Assembly (NCBI GenBank): GCA_020441735.1
Contig: JAGRLQ010000282.1
Coordinates: forward strand, 1-10,947
Reading direction: 5' to 3'
Origin: Nitratireductor sp.
GTDB lineage: Bacteria > Pseudomonadota > Alphaproteobacteria > Rhizobiales > Rhizobiaceae
Length of the DNA stretch: 10,947 nucleotides
Shown here: positions 6,277-10,947 of the stretch, one piece after another
Layout: each line of letters opens with the position of its first letter
Numbering within the stretch: position 1 is the stretch's first letter
Position numbers and translations under genes: made by a program
The notes under the pieces: model-generated
Databases searched by the model: none
Told to the model about the DNA's origin: nothing
Seen by the model: the letters and a program-made list of their open reading frames with translations, nothing else

Positions 6277-7064
6277 CAGGCAATTCCCCGCACGGTTTTT
6301 GCCGGTGCGCACTGCCCGATGGCAGCTTGCAGCGCTTCGGCAAGCAACTGTGAAATTGCAGAGCATTGTTCGTTGGAACGCAAGAGGTCATTTCTTATTT
6401 CGATCATCACGTTGAGCAAACCATTGGCCAGACCGTGCTGCTTCAACGTGTGGGTAACGCCATCTTGCGGGCCATAGGGTTCGTTTCGCTGCACGTTCAG
6501 ATCGCAAAAGCCGGGCAACACAGCCAGCATGGCATCGGCAAGCCGCGAATCCGCATCATGCAAAATCCCCAGCTCCACTTCCCTCGGTTTGCCGAAATAA
6601 ACCGGCGTAAAACTGTGCACCGTCACGAGGGCGCCATCGACCGGCAGTTTCGAGACTTCATTTTCCAGAGCCCGCTTGAAAGGCATGTAATAGCCGGCAA
6701 CCCGCCGCGCCCGCTCCGCAGAACCAAGCCCTTCATTACCGGGAATACGATGGATCTCGCTTTTTGCCGGAATGGCATCGGGCGCGTCAGGCGGCCGGTT
6801 GCAGTCATAGACCAGTCGTGAAACCCCGCTTAGCAGGCATGGCGCATCAACCAGATCCGCAAGGTATTTGGCGACCTGGCCGGCGCCCGGATCCCAGGCA
6901 ACATGACTCACAGCAACGTCATCGGTCAGCCCGAGATCATGGAAGGATTCCGGAATATGGTTGGAAGCGTGTTCGCAGACGATCAGCACGGGGGATGCGC
7001 CGGTCGGATTGTACGTTGAAACAACGCTCTCTTCCGCTTGTCCGTCTGCGGCCACATCTGCCAC
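6276..7064 (-). CDS. N-formylglutamate amidohydrolase family hydrolase
   Basis: A zinc-type amidohydrolase of the N-formylglutamate amidohydrolase family (PF05013; resembles the group called predicted N-formylglutamate amidohydrolase). Hallmarks, numbered from the chosen start, are VCEHASNHIP near residues 29-38, WDPGAG near 57-62, SRLVYDCNRP near 82-91, a VTVHSFTP strand near 148-154, RNEPYG near 193-198 and IEIRNDL near 221-227. The first gene of the operon, it overlaps the small permease by one base. Canonical members release formate from N-formylglutamate in histidine breakdown, but no other hut gene is present here. Given the ligase downstream, hydrolysis of a gamma-glutamyl amide product is an attractive alternative (inference). 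GTG at 7064 is preferred because GAGGAG lies about 6 bases upstream. A GTG at 7091 would add nine residues but would place that ribosome site inside the coding region. Confidence 0.88.
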   Translation of the reverse strand: MADVAADGQAEESVVSTYNPTGASPVLIVCEHASNHIPESFHDLGLTDDVAVSHVAWDPGAGQVAKYLADLVDAPCLLSGVSRLVYDCNRPPDAPDAIPAKSEIHRIPGNEGLGSAERARRVAGYYMPFKRALENEVSKLPVDGALVTVHSFTPVYFGKPREVELGILHDADSRLADAMLAVLPGFCDLNVQRNEPYGPQDGVTHTLKQHGLANGLLNVMIEIRNDLLRSNEQCSAISQLLAEALQAAIGQCAPAKTVRGIA

Positions 7065-7100
7065 GCACCACTCCTCACCTTCGGCTGCCACGCGGCAGTC

Positions 7101-7146
7101 TGAATATTTTTCTTCACATTGCTCAAGCTTGTCAATATTTTTTCTT
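7101..7146. promoter_or_regulatory. Divergent promoter/operator region with two phased AT-rich repeats
   Basis: The 123 bases between the hydrolase and regulator starts carry two near-identical AT-rich elements, AATATTTTTCTT (7103-7114) and AATATTTTTTCTT (7134-7146), 31 bases apart, about three helical turns. The first lies inside TGAA-N8-TTCA (7101-7116), a dyad of operator size. On the minus strand a perfect TTGACA (7135-7130) is followed after 18 bases by AAAAAT (7111-7106), a plausible but imperfect sigma-70 promoter for the operon; the dyad would overlap its -10. A CAAGCTTG palindrome lies between the repeats (7124-7131). No convincing promoter for the plus-strand regulator stands out. 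RpiR control through these repeats is inferred. Confidence 0.5.
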
Positions 7147-7193
7147 TTCCGGATTTCCAGTTCATCCTATGCTCACCTTTGAGGAGAATGGCA

Positions 7194-8057
7194 TTGAGCA
7201 CAATCACCATTGCCGAGCGTCTGAAAGAAAAGAGCGACAGTCTGACACGCGCTGAGCGCCAGCTCGCCGATATCATATTGATGAACTATCCGGCTTCCGG
7301 GCTTGGCACGATTACCACGATCGCCGAGGCAGCCTCTGTCTCCACCCCGACGGTGGCGAGACTCGTGCAGAAGCTGGGTTTCTCAGGCTTTCCGGAATTT
7401 CAGGCTACCCTGCGCCTTGAATTGAATGAAAAGATATCCGGTCCGATCGCCCGGCGCGATGTCTGGGCCGACAATGCCCCGGATGCTCACATCATGAACC
7501 GGTTTACCGAGTCGGTGATCGGCAATATCCGGCAGACCTTGGGAGACATCGATCCCGAAACCTTCGACCGGGCCTGTTCCCTGCTGAGCGACCGGAAACG
7601 GGCCGTCTATGTGGTCGGCGGGCGGATTACGCGCACGCTTGCCGATTATTTCTTTCTGCTCGCACAGGTCATGCGCGAAAAGGTCACGCACATCAGCTCC
7701 AATTCCAATGCCTGGCCGCACTATCTGCTCGACATCAAGGCTGGCGATGTCATCGTGATTTTTGACATCCGCCGCTATGAGAACAGCACGCTTCGCCTTG
7801 CCGAAATGGCGGCAAAAAAGAAGGCGGAAATCATTCTCTTCACCGATCAGTGGAAATCGCCCATTGCCGCCCTGGCGAATGTTTCGTTTTGCAACCGCAT
7901 CGCGGCGCCTTCAGCATGGGACTCGCTGGTGACCTGCATGCTGCTGTCGGAGATCGTGATCGCCGAAGTACAGGAACGCATCTGGCCGACCACCCGCAAG
8001 CGGATGGAAGAACTCGACGTTCTCTTCGACGAAACCCGGTTTTTCAGGAAATTCTGA
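7194..8057 (+). CDS. RpiR-family transcriptional regulator (HTH plus SIS domain)
   Basis: A 287-residue regulator with the two-domain RpiR layout. The N-terminal helix-turn-helix spans roughly residues 5-75, with LTRAERQLADIIL, then TITTIAEAASVSTPTVARLVQKLGF as the DNA-binding core and GFPEFQ closing the domain. The SIS domain covers about 120-265 and includes AVYVVGGRITRTLADYF and AGDVIVIFDIRRYENST. SIS domains usually sense phosphosugars, yet no sugar-phosphate enzyme is nearby, so the effector is unclear. It is divergent from the TRAP/gamma-glutamyl operon and is the obvious candidate to control it. Start choice: GAGGAG (7181-7186) is only one base from the ATG at 7188 but seven bases from the in-frame TTG at 7194, so TTG is preferred; the difference is two residues. 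The open frame extends up to 7119, through the promoter region. Confidence 0.9.
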   Translation: MSTITIAERLKEKSDSLTRAERQLADIILMNYPASGLGTITTIAEAASVSTPTVARLVQKLGFSGFPEFQATLRLELNEKISGPIARRDVWADNAPDAHIMNRFTESVIGNIRQTLGDIDPETFDRACSLLSDRKRAVYVVGGRITRTLADYFFLLAQVMREKVTHISSNSNAWPHYLLDIKAGDVIVIFDIRRYENSTLRLAEMAAKKKAEIILFTDQWKSPIAALANVSFCNRIAAPSAWDSLVTCMLLSEIVIAEVQERIWPTTRKRMEELDVLFDETRFFRKF

Positions 8058-8072
8058 TCTGCGAACATCACA

Positions 8073-8107
8073 AGGCGCAGGTTCCGCCTGGCCGACTCTA
8101 CCCGGCC
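8073..8107. terminator. Weak hairpin pair between convergent genes
   Basis: Two short stems fill the 54-base gap between the stops of the regulator and PAS genes. AGGCG (8073-8077) pairs with CGCCT (8085-8089), and GGCCG (8090-8094) with CGGCC (8103-8107). Their position suits bidirectional termination, but neither strand has a real U-run, so this is a weak call. Confidence 0.3.
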
Positions 8108-8111
8108 GTTC

Positions 8112-8870
8112 TCAGTTCAACCCGGCAAGTTCGATCTGGTCAGGCTTGGTACACTCCAGGGTGACGTCCCGCATGATAACGACAGCGCCACGCACATCGC
8201 TTCCGGTTGGGCAATGCGGGATCATTTCACAACTCATGATCGTGGTCTTTTCTGCTTCTCCCTGATGGTCCAGCAGATGGTAGTATTGCAGGCTTTTTCC
8301 CTGATAGCACTGTTCCAGATAGGAGCGGGCACGCCCCTCAAACCGCTTGGCGCCGATCAGGTCGCCTACATGGCGCTCCGCTATGTCGTTCGGCTTGCAG
8401 CCATAAAACGCCGCATTGCCGCAGCTCGTGCGATGATAGATGTTATCGAGACCGATAATTGAAATACGCAGGTTTGAGGCAAAAAGATCTGTCGAGCATT
8501 CACCGCTCAACAATGCCGCCAACTCCGAAGGGTTGTTGGAGACCTCATCCACCCGCTCGGACAACAAACGCTCCCGGCTGACAGGATGCCGCACATCCCG
8601 GGAACTGAGATATTCGCCAATCAGCCGGTGAACATCCCCGAACGCAACCGTCTCGCCGAGTTGCTCGTTGCCGGTCAGAAGAATGCCAAGAAGGAATTCG
8701 ACCTGCTGTCTTCTTTGTTCCGGGTCTTCCGGGCGAAGTGAGGCAATCTTCTTTCTTGTTTTCTCCAGATCCTGGTCCAGACGATAGATGACTTCCTCGT
8801 TGTCCGCGCTGATGGCAAGGACGATCTTTTCTTCCAGCTGGTGGAACTGCTTGACTAGCTGAGCCAGCAT
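8112..8870 (-). CDS. PAS-domain protein without an output domain
   Basis: A 252-residue cytosolic protein. Residues 1-90 are helical and charged (LVKQFHQLEEKI, YRLDQDLEKTRKKI) and match the small protein encoded at 10539-10820. Residues about 125-243 look like a PAS sensor domain: LRISIIGLDNIYHRTSCGN gives the first strands, NAAFYGCKPNDIAERHVGDLIG the central helices, and GAVVIMRDVTLE the last strand. No histidine kinase, GGDEF or HTH segment follows, so it would act by protein contact, for example on the LuxR-type regulator encoded just upstream. The ATG is well placed behind AAGGAGGAG. The frame is closed by a TGA shortly upstream, so there is no longer in-frame version. The ligand is unknown, as no cofactor-binding signature could be recognised. 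Confidence 0.8.
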   Translation of the reverse strand: MLAQLVKQFHQLEEKIVLAISADNEEVIYRLDQDLEKTRKKIASLRPEDPEQRRQQVEFLLGILLTGNEQLGETVAFGDVHRLIGEYLSSRDVRHPVSRERLLSERVDEVSNNPSELAALLSGECSTDLFASNLRISIIGLDNIYHRTSCGNAAFYGCKPNDIAERHVGDLIGAKRFEGRARSYLEQCYQGKSLQYYHLLDHQGEAEKTTIMSCEMIPHCPTGSDVRGAVVIMRDVTLECTKPDQIELAGLN

Positions 8871-8990
8871 GTATTCGCTCTCCTCCTTACGCTCCAGTAG
8901 AGCCTCAGCATCTCAGCCAGCCTCCTCCGTGCGCGGCATCCAGATGCCACCCGGCGACTCCGTTCATGTTGACTGTAACTTGTCCCCCCG

Positions 8991-9022
8991 ACAAAACAGC
9001 CAGGCAATCGGCCTAACAAATC
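8991..9022 (-). promoter_or_regulatory. Candidate promoter of the PAS gene with element shared with the LuxR-type gene
   Basis: On the minus strand TTGTTA (9019-9014) is separated by 17 bases from TTTTGT (8996-8991), a weak sigma-70-like pair that would give a leader of about 110 bases before the PAS gene. The -35 is embedded in TCGGCCTAACAAATC (plus-strand reading, 9008-9022), which matches TCGCCTAACAATC at 9876-9888 upstream of the LuxR-type gene apart from two one-base gaps. Confidence 0.35.
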
Positions 9023-9033
9023 AGCCCAACCGG

Positions 9034-9822
9034 TCAGCAGTGTTCCAGCGATACGTCATCCGAAGGTTGAAGATTGCCGATTTCACCCATGGCCAGAGCC
9101 TTGGCGACTGCTTCCCCGATGTTTGCTGCTCCCAGTTTCCGAATCACATTGCGCAGGATAATAGCAACTGTGACTTCACTTAGATCAATTATTTCCGGAA
9201 TTTGTCCGGGGCGGAAACCGCTGCAATACAGAAACAGAACACGAGCCTCCAGCCTGCTGAGAACCTCCGATTCAAAAAGCACCGCAGCTTCGTTGAAACG
9301 GTGAATGATGGCAATGGCGAAACTGCATACTGTACTGACAAGAAGGTCGCGGCAGGTGCCTTTGAAATCATGATTGCCGAGACCGGCGGTGACAAGCATC
9401 AGCCCGTGTCCGAATACAACCGGAATAACAGCTACGTGGCTGTGATCCAGCTTGCGGAGTTCCTGCAGGAACCGTTTGCTCAGGAAATCGGGATATTTGC
9501 GGTCATCAATTAAAAGCGCATCGAACGGCGCCAGTTGTTTGATGGCCTCCTTGGTCAGAGGACAACCACCGCTTTCGCGCAGTTCAGCGGACAATTGTGA
9601 AATCGCACAGGGATACCGCCCAAACGGCCTGATCGCCGGTTTCCTGTCGTCAATATCGCAGAACTTCACGGAGAGAAGGACTGCCCCGCGTTCCTTGAGA
9701 AAGGACTCCAGCAAGAGGCAAGCATCTTCAATATTTTGACAGGAACGCACAACAGTAAGCAAGTCGAGAACACCGCTGATGCGGGCATCCACGCCAACGC
9801 CTCTGGACGACAATGCCGGCAT
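9034..9822 (-). CDS. LuxR-type HTH transcriptional regulator
   Basis: A 262-residue regulator. Its C-terminal part, about residues 186-248, is a LuxR/GerE helix-turn-helix: LSRLEARVLFLYCSGFRP opens it, IPEIIDLSEVTVAIILRNVIRKL covers the recognition helix, and GAANIGEAVAKALAMGEI closes it. The pattern follows the family (Glu at the first helix, TV, the KLGA-N-EAVA ending), but the usual TVxxH has Ile-Leu and the last helix has an Ile where Arg is common, so binding specificity may be altered. The N-terminal 180 residues have a LuxR-like length and hydrophobic pattern, but I see no clear acyl-homoserine-lactone signature and no LuxI nearby. There is no receiver domain. The start is preceded by a G-rich run (GGGGGG) nine bases away. 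It lies upstream of the PAS gene in the same direction, 163 bases apart, possibly as a functional pair. Confidence 0.82.
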   Translation of the reverse strand: MPALSSRGVGVDARISGVLDLLTVVRSCQNIEDACLLLESFLKERGAVLLSVKFCDIDDRKPAIRPFGRYPCAISQLSAELRESGGCPLTKEAIKQLAPFDALLIDDRKYPDFLSKRFLQELRKLDHSHVAVIPVVFGHGLMLVTAGLGNHDFKGTCRDLLVSTVCSFAIAIIHRFNEAAVLFESEVLSRLEARVLFLYCSGFRPGQIPEIIDLSEVTVAIILRNVIRKLGAANIGEAVAKALAMGEIGNLQPSDDVSLEHC

Positions 9823-9857
9823 AGCGATCCCCCCCGAATCATCGCTTCCAATAACGC

Positions 9858-9888
9858 ATTTTGGGCATAACGCCGTCGCCTAACAATC
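9858..9888 (-). promoter_or_regulatory. Candidate promoter of the LuxR-type gene
   Basis: On the minus strand TTGTTA (9886-9881) and CAAAAT (9863-9858) are spaced 17 bases apart, each matching four of six consensus bases, and would place the transcript start about 30 bases before the ATG at 9822. The -35 lies in the short element also found upstream of the PAS gene. Confidence 0.4.
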
Positions 9889-9912
9889 AACTCCCGTTGC
9901 GGAAGCCATTGC

Positions 9913-9921
9913 TTATCCACA
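9913..9921 (+). promoter_or_regulatory. Consensus DnaA box
   Basis: TTATCCACA matches the DnaA consensus exactly and is followed by the AT-rich bases TATTTT. It stands about 90-100 bases upstream of the LuxR-type start. No cluster of further boxes is visible, so this is not an origin. It may be chance or a DnaA-responsive regulatory site. Confidence 0.35.
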
Positions 9922-10309
9922 TATTTTGGCGGCGATGTCCCGCGACGGAAAATCCCTGCACTTCAGTACATGCGTGACCCGGGAACCGGTTGGCCAACAA
10001 CGCTTTTTTAATGAATGCATGACAGGATGCGCTCACCGGCGGGATCCTTCCCATGCATGATGCAAAGCCGGACCTCACGACGAGGAATGTTTCCTGAAAT
10101 TGCCGCCAGGCCAGAATGGCATCGCGCCATCGAAACCGGCTGCAGCACGAAACATGCAATTGCCGTGAATACGCTCCTCTTCCATTATCATGAACCGGCA
10201 CCGGGCAAGGATCCGAGGATACCGCATTATTGCGGATCAGCGATCACGTCTGGCGTTCTATTCTGCTCATGAATATTGGGGCGCCCTTGCAAAGTGGTAT
10301 GCTCTCCTG

Positions 10310-10379
10310 ACCACAAACTGACCGCACCCCAGTATGCAAGACGCCGGGCTGTCCACAACCAGCCTGGCGTCTTTTTTTT
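10310..10379 (+). ncRNA. Candidate small RNA ending at an orphan terminator
   Basis: A strong plus-strand terminator at 10338-10379 has no plus-strand gene anywhere in the 2.2 kb before it. A possible promoter, TTGGGG (10276-10281) with a 16-base spacer and TATGCT (10298-10303), would start an RNA of about 70 bases near 10310. The stretch before the terminator is poor in structure and contains CTGACC at 10307-10312 and 10318-10323, which could serve as unpaired target-binding sequence. I could not match it to a known alphaproteobacterial small RNA family. The 5' end is a guess; if transcription starts further upstream, the RNA would include the pyrimidine-rich GCTCTCCT at 10301-10308. Confidence 0.4.
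10338..10379 (+). terminator. Strong rho-independent terminator
   Basis: The left arm AAGACGCCGGGCTG (10338-10351) pairs with CAGCCTGGCGTCTT (10360-10373) across an 8-base loop, with one G-U wobble, and the stem runs straight into eight T residues (10372-10379). The T-run exists only on the plus strand, so the direction is clear. Confidence 0.85.
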
Positions 10380-10538
10380 CAGCTGATATCCGCGCTGCTG
10401 CCTCCCCTGCACCGAAAAGCCGGCAGGGTAGCAAGCTCAGCGGCGGCAATTTATTGACGAGCAATCCGTGGGGAAACGGCGCACATCAGCAGCAACATGC
10501 TTGGTACCCGCGCGGTTTCAATCTTCCGGGATAAAGGA
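10380..10538. other. Gap between candidate small RNA and small paralog gene
   Basis: No gene is supported. A 6-bp stem, CCCTGC (10405-10410) with GCAGGG (10423-10428), is the only clear structure. It might end minus-strand transcription from the small gene, but no U-run follows. Confidence 0.35.
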
Positions 10539-10820
10539 TCAGGACAGCGTCAGAAGCGCGTTGTCGAACTCGGCCAGTATCAAATTTACCAGTGAATTAA
10601 CCGTCTTGGTGCGATCGAGTTCCGTCACCAGAAGGTCGAGTGCGAACTCGACTTTCATCCGGGATTCCGCGGCACTCGTGACAGAATGCGAAAGAATCGA
10701 GGACAGGCATTCAGACAACTGCTGATCGAGGCTGGCGACAGAATCATCGTCGCCTGCCAGCAGAAGGTCTTCAATCTCCGATCGAAGAATCCTGAATTTT
10801 TCAATTCTGTCCTGGAGCAT
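10539..10820 (-). CDS. Small protein related to the N-terminal domain of the PAS protein
   Basis: A 93-residue acidic helical protein of unknown function. Aligned without gaps, its first 66 residues share 19 identical positions with the first 66 of the PAS protein encoded at 8112-8870, including LDQxL at 31-35 and VEF at 57-59; a TV and a following LI also align after a one-residue gap. It therefore consists of that helical domain alone, with no sensor part. Free forms of a domain also present in a fusion often compete for the same partner or form mixed dimers; this is inference. The ATG at 10820 is preceded by a weak AGGCGAG; the TACATGCT sequence around the start is shared with the PAS gene. 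Upstream, a 7-bp stem at 10884-10901 includes a pair that is G-U in minus-strand RNA but an A-C mismatch in plus-strand RNA, so it would be complete only in the minus-strand transcript. Confidence 0.7.
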   Translation of the reverse strand: MLQDRIEKFRILRSEIEDLLLAGDDDSVASLDQQLSECLSSILSHSVTSAAESRMKVEFALDLLVTELDRTKTVNSLVNLILAEFDNALLTLS

Positions 10821-10918
10821 GTAGGGCGCTCGCCTGGGATGGTCTGTGTCGACATTCCCCTGCCGGTCACCAGGAATCGCCGGGACCGGTCAGAACCGGC
10901 CTTTGCGGACCGGCAAGA

Positions 10919-10947
10919 TTATGGGGCGTCGATGAGATAGTCGATAT
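10919..10947 (-). CDS. Possible C-terminal tail of an upstream minus-strand gene
   Basis: One minus-strand frame entering from the window edge reads IDYLIDAP and stops at TAA (10921-10919), 98 bases before the small paralog gene. Eight residues are too few to identify a protein. The other two frames run slightly further before stopping but read like non-coding sequence. This is offered only as a possible boundary. Confidence 0.25.

Larger units (their letters stand above)
9823..10297. other. Non-coding region upstream of the LuxR-type gene
   Basis: No convincing gene is visible. Open frames here (104 residues on the minus strand at 9887-10201, 85 residues on the plus strand at 10015-10272) are rich in Cys, Arg, Ser and Pro, lack ribosome sites and show no recognisable motif. 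The stretch holds the LuxR-type gene promoter, a consensus DnaA box at 9913-9921, and adjoining palindromes AACCGGTT (9984-9991) and GTTGGCCAAC (9989-9998). It could be a long regulatory region or contain a decayed gene; no remnant was recognised. Confidence 0.5.

Noticed and set aside
5914..6477. Plus-strand open frame of 187 residues
   Set aside because: Antisense to the TRAP small permease and hydrolase, both well supported.
8871..9033. Two very short minus-strand frames upstream of the PAS gene, one ending over its start, behind a GGAGGAGG
   Set aside because: About 20 residues each with no recognisable content; a leader peptide cannot be excluded but is not supported.
9984..9998. Adjoining palindromes AACCGGTT and GTTGGCCAAC as a possible lux box or terminator
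   Set aside because: They do not resemble the usual 18-20 base LuxR-type dyad, and the stem has no loop, so it cannot fold as a terminator despite the T-run that follows.
9887..10201. Minus-strand 104-residue open frame upstream of the LuxR-type gene
   Set aside because: Cys/Arg/Ser-rich with no motif and no good ribosome site, and it runs across the likely LuxR-type promoter.
1..10947. CRISPR array, insertion sequence, phage or integrase signs
   Set aside because: No regularly spaced repeats, transposase or integrase motifs or terminal inverted repeats were seen.

Overview
The window is a roughly 60% GC stretch of chromosome from what is most likely an alphaproteobacterium, probably of the Rhizobiales/Hyphomicrobiales type. 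This is inferred from the gene repertoire (TRAP transporter, RpiR regulator, GC-rich codons), not from a marker gene. No rRNA, tRNA, CRISPR array, insertion sequence or phage gene is visible.

Region 1 (1-7064, minus strand) is one catabolic operon of seven genes. In transcription order it encodes an N-formylglutamate-amidohydrolase-family hydrolase, TRAP small permease (DctQ type), TRAP large permease (DctM type), Tat-exported TRAP binding protein (DctP type), a glutamine-synthetase-family ligase, an NAD(P)-aldehyde dehydrogenase, and an iron-type alcohol dehydrogenase cut by the window edge. Three junctions overlap by a single base (TGATG, TGATG, TAATG). Two intercistronic regions carry strong inverted repeats. 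The set reads as import of a small amine, ATP-dependent gamma-glutamylation, oxidation of an alcohol to an aldehyde and then an acid, and amide hydrolysis. Two substitutions fit an amine substrate: the ligase has Phe where ammonia-using glutamine synthetases have the catalytic flap Glu, and the binding protein has Phe where carboxylate-binding TRAP proteins have their conserved Arg. An amino alcohol such as ethanolamine is my best guess; this is inference.

Region 2 (7065-8057) is a divergent control region with two AT-rich repeats 31 bp apart, followed by a plus-strand RpiR-family regulator (HTH plus SIS), the likely local regulator of the operon.

Region 3 (8112-9822, minus strand) holds a LuxR-type HTH regulator followed by a PAS-domain protein with no output domain. 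Their upstream regions share a short promoter-like element.

Region 4 (9823-10947) is mostly non-coding. It has a perfect DnaA-box match, an orphan plus-strand rho-independent terminator that suggests a small RNA, and a small minus-strand gene whose whole product resembles the N-terminal domain of the PAS protein. The last 29 bases may be the tail of another minus-strand gene.
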